NCBI RefSeq assembly: GCF_002159085.1
Contig: NZ_LZRU01000019.1
Coordinates: 124,001 to 188,000 of the forward strand
DNA from: Thermobacillus sp. ZCTH02-B1
GTDB lineage: Bacteria; Bacillota; Bacilli; Paenibacillales; Paenibacillaceae
Length of the DNA stretch: 64,000 bases
Direction: 5' to 3'
Under the pieces are notes generated by a model. That model saw only the letters and a list, made by a program, of their open reading frames with translations. It was not told where the DNA came from and did no database searches. Positions 30,585-39,264 of this stretch are shown piece after piece; position 1 is the stretch's first letter; every line of letters starts with the position of its first letter. The translations under genes and the position numbers were made by a program.

Positions 30585-30809
30585 ATGCGGGTGAAGGCCG
30601 ATGCCGCGGAAGTTCAGGCCGCGATCGGCGAATGGTACGAGCTGCTGCGGAAGTTCGGCGATTATCCGCCGGAGATGTTCCGGAAGCTCGGCCAACTATA
30701 CGTGGACGACGCGCGGTTCAAAAAGAACATCGACCGGTTCGGCGAAGGGCTCGCGGCGTTCATGCGCGACGCGATGGCCGTGTACGCGGACCGGATGCAA
30801 GCGCCGTAA
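30585..30809 (+). CDS. Stand-alone half-length TipAS drug-binding domain
   Basis: A 74-residue protein that matches only the C-terminal half of the TipAS antibiotic-recognition domain: EVQAAIGEWYELLRKFGDYP, then PPEMFRKLGQLYVDDARFKK and NIDRFGEGLAAFMRDAMAVY. In TipA and Mta regulators this domain follows a MerR DNA-binding domain, and full TipAS is about 140 residues. Here the MerR part and the first half are absent and no remnant is visible upstream. An own promoter and AAAGGAGG suggest the short form is expressed. It could bind or sequester a drug, or be a relic. The frame is open upstream to 30528 but that part is promoter. Confidence 0.75.
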   Translation: MRVKADAAEVQAAIGEWYELLRKFGDYPPEMFRKLGQLYVDDARFKKNIDRFGEGLAAFMRDAMAVYADRMQAP

Positions 30810-30815
30810 ACAGGG

Positions 30816-30843
30816 GAAGGCAAGCCCCGCGGGCCTTGCCTTC
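30816..30843. terminator. Bidirectional terminator
   Basis: GAAGGCAAG (30816-30824) pairs with CTTGCCTTC (30835-30843), with a CCCG/CGGG inner stem. It lies between the convergent TipAS and solute-binding genes. Confidence 0.75.
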
Positions 30844-30863
30844 GTTCGTTCGCGCCATCCGGT

Positions 30864-32441
30864 TCATTCGGCCGAGCCTTCGCCGGCCGCGCCCGCATCC
30901 GCCCGGTCCGGGACGGATTCCGCATCCGCCGGGACGGGTTCCGCATCTTCCGGAACCGATGCCGCCGATCCGGACGCAGAACCGCTCCCTTCCGACACTT
31001 CGCCCGATCCCGGGAATTCGAACGCGTTCGGTCCGCTCGCCGGATTCTCGGCCGCCCCGTCGATCACCGCCTGCAGCCGGGTCTGCATGCTGGCGAGCGC
31101 TTCCCGCACCGTCTTCTCGTCGTTCAGGACGGCCTGCATCTCTTCATTCCCGATGAAGTCGAACTGCATGTAGAAGTCTCCGGGAAGATCGTCCGCCCCT
31201 TCGTACAGATTGGCGCCCGACGGCTTCAAGGCGTAGAAGGCGGCCAGGTTGCGGCCTTCCTCGTCCTGGATGTATTTCGTGCGGGTCGGGAACTGGCCCA
31301 TGAACGATTTCGATACGACCCGCGCAAATTCGTCGCTGTGGACGTAACGGATAAACTTCCAGGCCGCGTCGGGGTTCGTCGACTCCGCGTTGATCGCAAA
31401 CACGTCGTAGAAGTTCATGTCGGGCGAATAGTCGGGATTGGCGGGATCGACCGGAACGGTGACGAGATCCCAATTGTTGACCGCCTTGTCCGGCAACATG
31501 CCCGAGGCTTCCCGGATTTGGATGAGCAAATACATCGGGCCGATCGCCATCGCGGCTTTGCCCCCGATGAACGGATCCCGGAGCAGGTAGTCTTGATACA
31601 CGATTTCGCCTGTGAAAGAAGCGGGATCTTCCTTGTACAGCGCGCCGGATCGAACGGCTTTCACCGCCGTTTCGTACACGCGGGCCCAGGAATCGGTGTC
31701 GAGGGACACCCGCTTGTCGGCCGGATTCAGCACGCGGAGCCCGTGGGTGAGCCCGATCTGCTGGGCGAGCGGTTGGACGCCCGAGGGGGCATACATCATA
31801 TAAAGCCCGAAGACCCGATCTTCACCCTCGCCGTCCGTCGGGAACCGCGCCGCCAGATTGAGCAGTTCCTCCCAGCTCATCCGGTCGGTCGGATATTCGA
31901 TGCCGAACCGGTCGAACAAGTCCTTGTTGTAGTAGACGGCCTGCGAGTAGAAACGCGGCGCAAGGCCGTACAGCTCGCCGCCGCCCTTCTCCCTCAGCAA
32001 CTCGACCATGCCTGGGACAAATCCCTCGAGATCGAACTTGTCCCGGGTGATGTACGATTCGAGCGACACGAGCCGGCCGTCGGCGGCGTACTTCTCGTAC
32101 TGGTCCTGCGACAGCAACAGGATGTCCGGCTTTTCCTTCCGGATGAGTTCATCCAGTTTTTCGTTGTAGTCGCCTTCGCCGGATTGGATGGCATTCGTGT
32201 TGACCACCTGAATCTCGATATCCGGGTGCGTGGCGTAGAACAGCATGCCGTATTCCATTTGGAACGACTGGTCGCTCCAGTACAAAACCTTGATCGTCGC
32301 CGGTTCTCCGGCCGATTCCTTGCCGCTCCCGCCCTTGCTGCAGGCGGAGAGCAGCAGGGACATGGCGAGCGCGGCCGCAATCCAGCGCCGCAGCCGGATG
32401 ACGGCACGATTGGCGGAACGATTCATGACGAAAAATCTCAT
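30864..32441 (-). CDS. Extracellular solute-binding lipoprotein, paralogue 1
   Basis: A family 1-type ABC solute-binding protein of about 525 residues. A lipobox (SLLLSAC) follows a basic start and hydrophobic core, so it is lipid-anchored outside the membrane. The body is typical of sugar-binding proteins: TIKVLYWSDQSF, ELYGLAPRFYSQAVYYNKDL, and PDAAWKFIRYVHSDEFARV. The Ser/Ala/Glu-rich last 50 residues look disordered and are absent from the paralogue. The start is uncertain: 32441 sits directly on a GGGGGAG, 32426 begins MNRSANRAVIRLRRW, and 32552 has a GGAAGG far upstream. No permease or ATPase gene is adjacent. Confidence 0.85.
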   Translation of the reverse strand: MRFFVMNRSANRAVIRLRRWIAAALAMSLLLSACSKGGSGKESAGEPATIKVLYWSDQSFQMEYGMLFYATHPDIEIQVVNTNAIQSGEGDYNEKLDELIRKEKPDILLLSQDQYEKYAADGRLVSLESYITRDKFDLEGFVPGMVELLREKGGGELYGLAPRFYSQAVYYNKDLFDRFGIEYPTDRMSWEELLNLAARFPTDGEGEDRVFGLYMMYAPSGVQPLAQQIGLTHGLRVLNPADKRVSLDTDSWARVYETAVKAVRSGALYKEDPASFTGEIVYQDYLLRDPFIGGKAAMAIGPMYLLIQIREASGMLPDKAVNNWDLVTVPVDPANPDYSPDMNFYDVFAINAESTNPDAAWKFIRYVHSDEFARVVSKSFMGQFPTRTKYIQDEEGRNLAAFYALKPSGANLYEGADDLPGDFYMQFDFIGNEEMQAVLNDEKTVREALASMQTRLQAVIDGAAENPASGPNAFEFPGSGEVSEGSGSASGSAASVPEDAEPVPADAESVPDRADAGAAGEGSAE

Positions 32442-32680
32442 CTCCCCCGTTTGAATGGTCGGATGGGCCGCGGCTGACTGTGTTGGCTGTCGGGACAGGG
32501 CCACTACGAAAATAGACGTTGGAAGGGAATCGATGGTTTCATTTGACATCACTGGTCCAAATTCCTTCCTTTCCCTCGCCTGCAGGCGGATCTGCAGGCG
32601 GCGGGCGCGTCTTTGAATCCGTTCAATAAATAGACAATCAGGGTCCGGAACCGGTTCATCCCCCTTTTGCGCAAGGACAC

Positions 32681-32714
32681 AAAAAAGAGGAGCGCCCCGG
32701 CCGGGCAGCTCCTC
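32681..32714 (-). terminator. Terminator after paralogue 2
   Basis: On the minus strand GAGGAGC (32714-32708) pairs with GCTCCTC (32693-32687) around a CCCGG/CCGGG core, followed by TTTTTTG. It separates the two lipoprotein genes into different transcripts. Confidence 0.85.
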
Positions 32715-32744
32715 CGCGTATTGCGCATCTGTTCGATCGGAACG

Positions 32745-34217
32745 CTATTCGTTTTGTTCGTTTGCGCCTTCGGCCCGGTTCGCCAGCGCCTCGTCCAGCG
32801 CAGCCTGCAGCCGGGTCTGCATGCTGGCAAGCGCCTCCGCGACGGTCTTGCGGTCTTCCAACACCGCCTGCATTTCTTCCGTGCCGATCTCGTAGTAGTG
32901 CGTGAAGAAATCGTCCGGCAAATCGCCGTAACGGGCGTACATGTTCGTGTCGGCCGGCTTCAGCAGATAGAAGGCGGCCAGGTTCCGTCCTTCGTCATCG
33001 CGGATATATTTCGTGCGAACCGGGAACGTGCCGTTCAGGATTTTGGACATGACCCGCGCATAATCGTCACTGTGGAGGTAGCGGATGAAATCCCACGCCG
33101 CGTCGCGGTTCGCCGAATCGGCGTTGATCGCGAAAATGTTGTAGAACCAGACGTCGTTCGTGTAGTCGGGATTCGCCGGATCGACCGGCACGGTGACCAG
33201 GTCCCAGTTTTTGACGGCCTTGTCGGGAATGTAATCCTGCGCTTCGCGGATTTGCTGCATCAGGTACGCGCCGTCGATCGTCATCGCCGCTTTGCCGCTG
33301 ATGAAGGGATCGCGCAGCAGAAATTCATCGTAGCCGCCTTCAAAGCTGGTCGATTCGATCTTGTACAGGGCGCCCGAACGCATCGCACCGAGCGCCAGTT
33401 CGTAGACGCGCGCCCACGAATCGGAGTCGACCAGCACCCGCATGTCGGCCGGATTGACCTCGCGCAGCCCCAGCGACATCCCGATCCGCTGGCCGAGCTG
33501 GAACAGATCGGTATAGTAGCCGATGTTGAGACCGTAGACCCGGTCTTCGTCCGATCCGTCCGTCGGGAAACGGGCCGCGAGGTTGAACAGGTCCTCCCAG
33601 CTCATCTTGTCCGTCGGGTAGTCGATGCCGTAGCGGTCGAACAGATCCTTGTTGTAATAGAGCGCCTGGCTCGAAAAATGCGGCGTCAGGCCGTACAATT
33701 CACCGCCGCCCTTGCTTCGCATCAGCTCGATGAGGCCCGGCACGAAACCGTCGAGATCCACCTTGTCCCGGTTCAGATAGGGTTCGAACGACACGAGCCG
33801 GCCGTCGTTGGCAAACTTCTCGTATTGTTCCAAATCCAGCACCAGAATGTCCGGTTGTTCCTCGCGGATGAATGCGTCCAGTTTGTCCAGATAGCTTTCG
33901 CCTTCGGAAACCCGGATTTTCGAGGTGTTCACGACTTCGAACTCGACATCCGGATTCAGCGCGTAATACGGCATGCCGTATTCCGAATAGAACGACTGGT
34001 CGTTCCAGTACAGGACCTTGAGCGTAACCGGTTCGCCGTCCGCTTCCTCCGTGTTTCCGCCGGAGCTGCACGCGGCCGTGAGCAGCGCCAGGACGAGCAT
34101 GATGAACATCAGGCGCCGCGGGGTCTTGCCGCCTGCCGGATTGCCCGTCTTGCCGCTTTCCGGGCCGGTTGCCGGAAGTTCTGCCGAATGGCCTGCCGGG
34201 TTTGGAGTGCGAATCAT
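32745..34217 (-). CDS. Extracellular solute-binding lipoprotein, paralogue 2
   Basis: A 490-residue lipoprotein closely related to its downstream neighbour: TLKVLYWNDQSFYSEYGMPY against TIKVLYWSDQSFQMEYGMLF, and shared ...EALASMQTRLQA C-terminal blocks. The lipobox is LLTAAC at about residues 45-50, after an unusually long cytoplasmic N-terminus of about 35 residues (HSAELPATGPESGKTGNPAG). The start at 34217 has a good GGGAGAGAGG site. It has no neighbouring permease, so the pair is orphan. The ligand is unknown; an oligosaccharide is the family default. Confidence 0.87.
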   Translation of the reverse strand: MIRTPNPAGHSAELPATGPESGKTGNPAGGKTPRRLMFIMLVLALLTAACSSGGNTEEADGEPVTLKVLYWNDQSFYSEYGMPYYALNPDVEFEVVNTSKIRVSEGESYLDKLDAFIREEQPDILVLDLEQYEKFANDGRLVSFEPYLNRDKVDLDGFVPGLIELMRSKGGGELYGLTPHFSSQALYYNKDLFDRYGIDYPTDKMSWEDLFNLAARFPTDGSDEDRVYGLNIGYYTDLFQLGQRIGMSLGLREVNPADMRVLVDSDSWARVYELALGAMRSGALYKIESTSFEGGYDEFLLRDPFISGKAAMTIDGAYLMQQIREAQDYIPDKAVKNWDLVTVPVDPANPDYTNDVWFYNIFAINADSANRDAAWDFIRYLHSDDYARVMSKILNGTFPVRTKYIRDDEGRNLAAFYLLKPADTNMYARYGDLPDDFFTHYYEIGTEEMQAVLEDRKTVAEALASMQTRLQAALDEALANRAEGANEQNE

Positions 34218-34402
34218 GTGGTTTCCTCTCTCCCGTCCAAATCGTTTCGGTATGCCGCGGATTTCTCGTCATGTTTCGCGTTCCGCGCACCTTCCCTTAT
34301 TACGAATCGCCCGGCGGTTTTGTTTCATACGGGGTGGAAAAAAGCGCTGTTGTGGACAAAACGTCCGTCCGCGCGGATAATGAGTAGCGGGAGGAGAGAC
34401 TC

Positions 34403-35092
34403 GTGGCGATTTTGCGGAACGATTGGGCGGAATATCTGGAACCTGAATTTTCGAAGCCGTACTATCGGCAATTGCGCAGGTTTCTGATCGAAGAGTACCG
34501 GACGCGGGTCATCTATCCGGACATGTACGATATTTTCAACGCGCTCCACTATACGTCCTACGCCGACACGAGGGTGGTCATCCTGGGCCAGGACCCCTAC
34601 CACGGTCCGGGTCAGGCGCATGGCCTCTGCTTCTCGGTGAAGCCCGGCGTGCCGCAACCGCCGTCGTTGCAGAACATCCTGAAAGAGCTGCACGACGACC
34701 TCGGCTGCGCGATCCCGGATCACGGCTGTCTGGCCGCCTGGGCGAAGCGGGGCGTATTGCTGCTCAACACCGTGCTGACGGTGCGGGAAGGTCAGCCCAA
34801 TTCGCACCGCGGCATGGGCTGGGAGACGTTCACGGACCGCGTGATCGAGACGTTGAACATGAAGAAGGAGCCGGTCGTGTTCCTGCTGTGGGGCAGCCAC
34901 GCGCAGAGCAAAGCGCAGCTCATCACGAATCCGCGCCACCATCTGATTCGTTCGCCCCATCCGAGCCCGCTGTCGGCGCACCGCGGCTTCTTCGGGAGCC
35001 GCCCGTTCTCGCGCGCGAACCGGTATCTCCGGGAGAACGGGCTGCCCGAGATCGACTGGCAGCTCCCGCTCCGCGCGGAAGAAGCGATGTAA
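34403..35092 (+). CDS. ung: Uracil-DNA glycosylase, family 1
   Basis: A 229-residue DNA repair enzyme that removes uracil from DNA. The water-activating motif [18 protein letters not shown] (Asp64) and the minor-groove loop [21 protein letters not shown] near residue 190 are both intact, as are LLLNTVLTV and LLWGSHAQ. The start is a GTG at 34403 behind GGGAGGAGAG. It is divergent from the lipoprotein genes. Confidence 0.95.
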   Translation: MAILRNDWAEYLEPEFSKPYYRQLRRFLIEEYRTRVIYPDMYDIFNALHYTSYADTRVVILGQDPYHGPGQAHGLCFSVKPGVPQPPSLQNILKELHDDLGCAIPDHGCLAAWAKRGVLLLNTVLTVREGQPNSHRGMGWETFTDRVIETLNMKKEPVVFLLWGSHAQSKAQLITNPRHHLIRSPHPSPLSAHRGFFGSRPFSRANRYLRENGLPEIDWQLPLRAEEAM

Positions 35093-35123
35093 GCGGCGGC
35101 GGTCCCCCTTGCCCGATCAGAGA

Positions 35124-35152
35124 TTGACAGACCGCCGCGTCCGTGATAAAGT
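35124..35152 (+). promoter_or_regulatory. Promoter for the gene at 35277
   Basis: A perfect TTGACA (35124-35129) and TAAAGT (35147-35152) are exactly 17 apart. Transcription would begin near 35159, giving a leader of about 118 bases. Confidence 0.65.
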
Positions 35153-35191
35153 GATGCTCACAAGCGTATACCAACAAATTATATCTGAATT

Positions 35192-35260
35192 CTTGAAATT
35201 GTCGACCATTCAAGTGGAGACTTTCTGCCGCGCCCGCGGCGGAAAGTCTCCGCCATTTTT
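35192..35260 (+). promoter_or_regulatory. Structured leader with terminator-like hairpin (possible attenuator)
   Basis: CTTGAA (35192-35197) pairs with TTCAAG (35209-35214). Directly after it GGAGACTTTC (35216-35225) pairs with GAAAGTCTCC (35242-35251), and the enclosed GCCGCG/CGCGGC extends the stem to 16 pairs with one mismatch. GCCATTTTT follows, and the ribosome site GGGGAGGG begins at once after the T-run. If the hairpin terminates, the gene is off, so this may be an attenuator. Confidence 0.6.
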
Positions 35261-35276
35261 CGGGGAGGGACAACGG

Positions 35277-35576
35277 ATGGCGGAAAACGCGGGGGAAATC
35301 ATCCATTGGCCGGACTACAAGTTCGCGGAATACTGCCGCAACCGCTTCCGGGTCAACCGCGGCGTCTACAACACGATCGACGTCTGGCTGTACGAGAACG
35401 GCGTCCGCGACATCGGCGAACGCAGGCGGCTGATCCTGCTGTTCCTTGCAGGCTGCAGCGAAGCATCCGATCGCGAGGACGGCAAGTTCCTCAGATTCGG
35501 CAAGGGCGGACTGGCGGACCGGATGCGGCGGTATGTGTTCGGCAATCCGCAGTCCGATCGCAACCTGCATCACTGA
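35277..35576 (+). CDS. Unknown 99-residue protein
   Basis: I do not recognise this protein. It is soluble, rich in charged and aromatic residues, and starts MAENAGEIIHWPDYKFAEYC. A middle stretch (NRGVYNTIDVWLYENGVRDI, then ERRRLILLFLAGC) suggests a helical domain, and the tail is basic. The ATG at 35277 has GGGGAGGG 8 bases upstream. The frame is open further back to 35109, but that part contains the promoter and leader hairpins, so I treat it as noncoding. It is convergent with the sigma-factor gene. Confidence 0.65.
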   Translation: MAENAGEIIHWPDYKFAEYCRNRFRVNRGVYNTIDVWLYENGVRDIGERRRLILLFLAGCSEASDREDGKFLRFGKGGLADRMRRYVFGNPQSDRNLHH

Positions 35577-35619
35577 CAGCATCGTCTCCGTTTCCGTGCG
35601 CGCATGACGGAACAGGAAA

Positions 35620-35642
35620 GGCTTCCCGGTCCCCGGGAAGCC
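35620..35642. terminator. Bidirectional terminator
   Basis: GGCTTCCCGG (35620-35629) pairs with CCGGGAAGCC (35633-35642). On the minus strand TTTCC follows. It lies between the unknown gene and the sigma-factor gene. Confidence 0.75.
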
Positions 35643-35650
35643 GAATCCAT

Positions 35651-37253
35651 TCAGGCAATCATCATATACATCGCGATCGTGCTGCGCTCCGGATGTTCGG
35701 GCGCCGCGATGTGCCCCTCGGCCAGCGCGTGGCGCAGGGAAATCATCCGCATGCTCCAAAGCTGCTCGCCGGTCACGAACTTGAGCTGTTCCGTCAGGCG
35801 GGCGGGGCAGCCCTTGCCGATGAGGTGGTACGTGTACCGGTAATACTCGCCCATGATGCTCACCAGCCCGGTGTATGCGGCATGCGATTTCCAGGGCAGG
35901 AACCGTTCGAGATGCTCCCGCCGGAAGACGGGGAAGTTCGGCACGATCCGCTTCGGATCGTCGGCGAGGAATCCGCGGGAAACCAGGCTGTCGATCACGC
36001 CGGCTTCGACGCGTCCGAGCCGGTCCCGCGTGAGCCCGGCGCGGATGGCGTCGGTCAGGACGCGGATCTCGAACGGGTTCAGTTCGCCGGCGCGATCCCA
36101 CAGCCCGGGCAGCGACAGTTTGTAGTGCCACATCGAACCCGTTTCGTCGCCGTCGCCGTTGTGTCCGACAAAATGGCTGTACGGCAGTTCGCATTTCTCG
36201 TACCCGACGATGTCCCACTGTCCGTCGTTCGGCCGGCTCGTGCGCGATTCCGGCACGCCGTTGAGGCGATGGACATCCCTGGCGATCGCGTCCACCGTGA
36301 GCGGGATCAGCGTCCAGAGCAGAAATCCGCGCTCAAACCGCTGCCCGATGATCCGCTGCACATCCTCCAGCACCGAGTCGAGAAATTCGATGAGCAGCGG
36401 CGCGAACGCCTTTCCGTATTCCTCCGATTTATGGAATTTCTCGATCTGCATTTCCTTGTCCAGAATGATGAAATCCGTCTCGAACCGACCCTTCGCGACT
36501 TCCCTGAGAAGCGTCCCTTCCGTGAGCAGCCGCACCTCTTCTTCCATGTACGGCATCGCGACGCCGAGCTCGAGGGACAGTTCCTCCAGCGTCATCGGGT
36601 TCCGGTACGCCGCGAGCAGAATGTTCTTCGGAATGAGCCGGTTGATCAGATTCCACGGCGAACCGTCCCGGCCGTCCCTGCCGCTCTTGCTGAATTTCAC
36701 CTCTTCCGCCCTGAAACTGCGCACGCCCGGTTCCTTGGCCATCTCGATTCCCTCCCGGATGGATTTGCGGCAGTCGTGAAGCCGCCGCTTGACCGTGCCC
36801 TCCGGCACGCCGAGCCGGGCCGCGATGTCCGCGATCCGTTCGCCCGCGAAATAGTAGGCGACGACGATCTCGCGGTAATCCTTCGTGAGCAGCGCCAGCT
36901 TTGCGTCGGAGCGCCGCCAGCTCTTCGTCCCGGACGAGCGACGCTTCGGCGAACGGTTCATCGTCGGACTGGGCGGACAGGATCTGTTCGTCATGGACGA
37001 ACGCGGAGCGCCTGCGCTTTTCCTTCGCCCAGCGGGCATAGCGGTTGCGCGCCACCGCCCACAGCCACCGGTCGAAGTCGTTCGGCCGGCTGCCGCCGGC
37101 GAGGCCGGCGAGCGCCTGCACGGCAATCTCCTGCGCGAGATCCTCCGCTTCGTGGCGGCTGCCCGTCTTCCGCAGCGCGAAATAGTACAGCTTCTCCAGC
37201 ACGTCCCGCCCCAGCACCGCATCCGCCGTATTCGGGGCACCGATGTTCGCCAT
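35651..37253 (-). pseudogene. ECF-type sigma factor with long C-terminal domain, frameshifted
   Basis: The N-terminal frame, from ATG 37253 behind AGGCAGGTG, encodes sigma region 2: VLEKLYYFALRKTGSRHEAE, then DLAQEIAVQALAGL and FDRWLWAVARNRYARW. It loses the frame near 36905-36915. Another frame continues with sigma region 4 (YREIVVAYYFAGERIADIAA, RLGVPEGTVKRRLHDCRKSI) and then about 360 further residues of a domain I cannot name. Removing one base at CTCCGACGC restores EELAALRAKLALLTKDY, a normal junction. So one extra base splits an otherwise intact gene of about 530 codons. It may be decay, assembly error or, less likely, programmed shifting. Confidence 0.8.
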
Positions 37254-37270
37254 CCGGCTTCACCTGCCTT

Positions 37271-37969
37271 TCATCCGTACAAGTGCAGCGGGGAGGGAGA
37301 CGGTTCGGCGGATTCGCCATTTTTTTTTGCCGTACGCGCCGGAAAATTTTGCCGCGGCCACATCGGATTCAGGATTCCGCCAGGTAGATGTCGGAACCGC
37401 CGGACCCGCGGTACCAGGGATACTCCATCCGCTGACGGATCGTCTCCGCCGCTTCGGGGGCCTTTCAGCCGCTCGACGACGTACAGCCCGGTGTCAATGG
37501 ACGCGGAGACGCCCGCTCCCGTAATCACCTGCCCGTTCCGGACCACCCGCGCCTTCACGACTTCCGCGCAGTACGGGGCGGGCAGATCGAAGGCGGACGC
37601 GTTCGTCACGGCTTTTTTGCCTTGCAGGAATACCGCCGCGCCCAGGAGCAGCGCGCCCGTGCAGACGGATACCTTCCATTCGGCCGGTTCGGCCGTCCGG
37701 AGCCGGCGGAGAAAAGCGTCATCATGCCGCAGCGTTCTCGTGGCCATGCCGCCGGGGACGAAGACGAGATCGCATCCGGCGAGATCCGGGCGGATCCGGT
37801 TAGCGCGATACGTGACGCCCCGGTCGTCGGCGACCGTATCCTTCACGGCGCAAAAATCCCACGACACGCTCTCGCCGCCTTCCATCAGCCTGAGCCGCGT
37901 CACCGCCTCGAAAAAGCCGATCCAGTCCAGCGAGGTCATATCGTCGAAGAGGAGGCAAGCCATCTTCAA
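37271..37969 (-). pseudogene. DJ-1/PfpI family protein, C-terminus frameshifted
   Basis: The 232-codon frame begins at a TTG (37969) behind AAGGGGGCG and reads MKMACLLFDDMTSLDWIGFF, with LVFVPGGMATRTL and the nucleophile elbow VSVCTGALLLGAAVF, typical of the DJ-1/PfpI glutamine-amidotransferase-like family. After GLYVVERLKG it becomes an unrelated basic sequence. Dropping one C from the CCCCC run near 37460 gives ERLKGPEAAETIRQRMEYPW and then YRGSGGSDIYLAES, a normal family end, with a stop at 37371-37369. The intended gene is therefore 37369-37969, about 199 residues. It is divergent from aadK. Confidence 0.8.
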
Positions 37970-38055
37970 TTCCGATCGCCCCCTTTTTTTTCGATATTGT
38001 ACAATAGAAGGCGTAAGGGGCGGTATCGGGGGTTTTTTCGCAAGGGGGCAAAACC

Positions 38056-38910
38056 GTGCGGACGGAAAAGGAAATGATGGATCTCATCCTCGGCTTTGCG
38101 AAGGCGGACGAGCGGGTGCGGGCGGTGATCCTGAACGGCTCGCGGGCGAATCCGGACGCGCCGCGGGATGGCTTTCAGGATTACGACATCGTGTATTTCG
38201 TGCGCGCGGTGGAGCCGTTCGTGCGCGACCGGAGCTGGATCGGCCGGTTCGGCGAAGTGCTCGTCATGCAGACGCCGGACGAGAGCGCGATCCTGCCGCC
38301 GGTGCGGAAGCGGCCGGGCTTTGCGTTTCTCATGCTGTTTGCGGACGGCAACCGGATCGATCTGACGTTCTGGCCGGCGGACCGGCTGGAGGAGCTGGAG
38401 GAAGACAGCCTGAGCGTGCCGCTGCTCGACAAGGACGGCCTGATCGGCGAGCTGCCGCCGCCGGGTGTCCGCAGCCATTTGCCGAAGCCGCCTTCGGCCG
38501 CCCGGTTCCGGGATTGCTGCAACGAGTTCTGGTGGGTGAGCACCTATGTGGCGAAGGGGCTGTGGCGGCGCGAGCTGCCGTACGCGAAGGCGATGCTCGA
38601 GGGGCCGGTGCGCGCGATGCTGATGCGGATGCTCACCTGGTATGTCGGGGAGATGTCGGATTGGCGGGCGGATCCGGGCAAGGAGGGCAAATATCTGGAG
38701 CGCCATCTGCCGTCCGACATGTGGGCGCGGTTCGTGCGGACGTATCCGGACGGCGACTACGATCGGATCTGGGACGCGCTGTTTGAGATGGGGGAGCTGT
38801 TCCGCAGGGCCGCCCTCGCGGTGGCGGAGCGCCGCGGGTTCGTCTATAACCGGCGGGAGAACGAGAACGTGACGGCGTATTTGCGGCGCGTAAGGGAGAT
38901 GCCGCGGTGA
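38056..38910 (+). CDS. aadK: Aminoglycoside 6-adenylyltransferase (AadK family)
   Basis: A 284-residue nucleotidyltransferase of the AadK/ANT(6) family, which adenylates streptomycin at the 6 position. The nucleotidyltransferase site reads AVILNGSRANPDAPRDGFQD (residues 23-42) with the metal-binding DYDIVYFV. Later family blocks are RIDLTFWPADRL, DCCNEFWWVSTYVAKGLWR and MLTWYVGEMSDW. The length matches the family. The start is a GTG at 38056 behind GGGGGC, preceded by TACAAT as a likely -10 box. Chromosomal AadK genes are common in Bacillus, so transfer need not be invoked. Confidence 0.92.
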   Translation: MRTEKEMMDLILGFAKADERVRAVILNGSRANPDAPRDGFQDYDIVYFVRAVEPFVRDRSWIGRFGEVLVMQTPDESAILPPVRKRPGFAFLMLFADGNRIDLTFWPADRLEELEEDSLSVPLLDKDGLIGELPPPGVRSHLPKPPSAARFRDCCNEFWWVSTYVAKGLWRRELPYAKAMLEGPVRAMLMRMLTWYVGEMSDWRADPGKEGKYLERHLPSDMWARFVRTYPDGDYDRIWDALFEMGELFRRAALAVAERRGFVYNRRENENVTAYLRRVREMPR

Positions 38911-38919
38911 GGGGACGTC

Positions 38920-39040
38920 GCGTTGAAACGGCATTCGCGGGGCGGTGCCGCAGCACCATGATGCGCCGTTCAAGCGCGGCATTCGCGGGGCGGTACCGCC
39001 GCGCCGTGATGCGCCGTTCAAGCGCGGCATTCGCGGGGCA
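38920..39040 (+). repeat. 48-bp tandem repeat, one complete, one degenerate and one partial copy
   Basis: The full unit runs 38963-39010. 39011-39040 repeats its first 29 bases exactly, and 38920-38962 is a degenerate 43-base copy. The unit contains the perfect palindrome GGCGGTACCGCC. As the unit is a multiple of three, open frames cross it on both strands; I see no ribosome site. Confidence 0.9.
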
Positions 39041-39083
39041 GCCCGGCCGGCGCGGGGTCCGGAATTTCCGCCAAAGAAGCAAC

Positions 39084-39118
39084 AAATCCGGCACCATGCG
39101 TGCCGGATTTCCGTTTTT
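39084..39118 (+). terminator. Terminator downstream of aadK
   Basis: AAATCCGGCAC (39084-39094) pairs perfectly with GTGCCGGATTT (39100-39110), followed by CCGTTTTT. The next 145 bases are AT-rich, with a perfect ATAATATTAT palindrome at 39158-39167, and probably carry the exporter promoter. Confidence 0.9.
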
Positions 39119-39264
39119 GGCAGTCTTCAAGCAAGGGGGCGTCTTCCGCTCCTAACGATAATATTATAACGCAACATTTTTTATAAGTCTATACTTTTTT
39201 CACCCGATTGGCTATATTTTTCACGGCGATCCCGGGATCACACCAATCCGAACGGGGTGATCGT

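Noticed and set aside
36905..36920. Programmed +1 frameshift like prfB
   Set aside because: There is no in-frame stop codon or upstream Shine-Dalgarno-like stimulator at the CTC CGA C position, so a plain indel is simpler.
38056..38910. aadK as a recently acquired resistance gene
   Set aside because: Base composition matches the surroundings and no mobile element flanks it. Chromosomal AadK is normal in Bacillus relatives.
38907..39155. Small protein with a 16-residue repeat downstream of aadK
   Set aside because: It is the translation of the 48-bp tandem repeat, has no ribosome site, and equivalent frames are open on the opposite strand.
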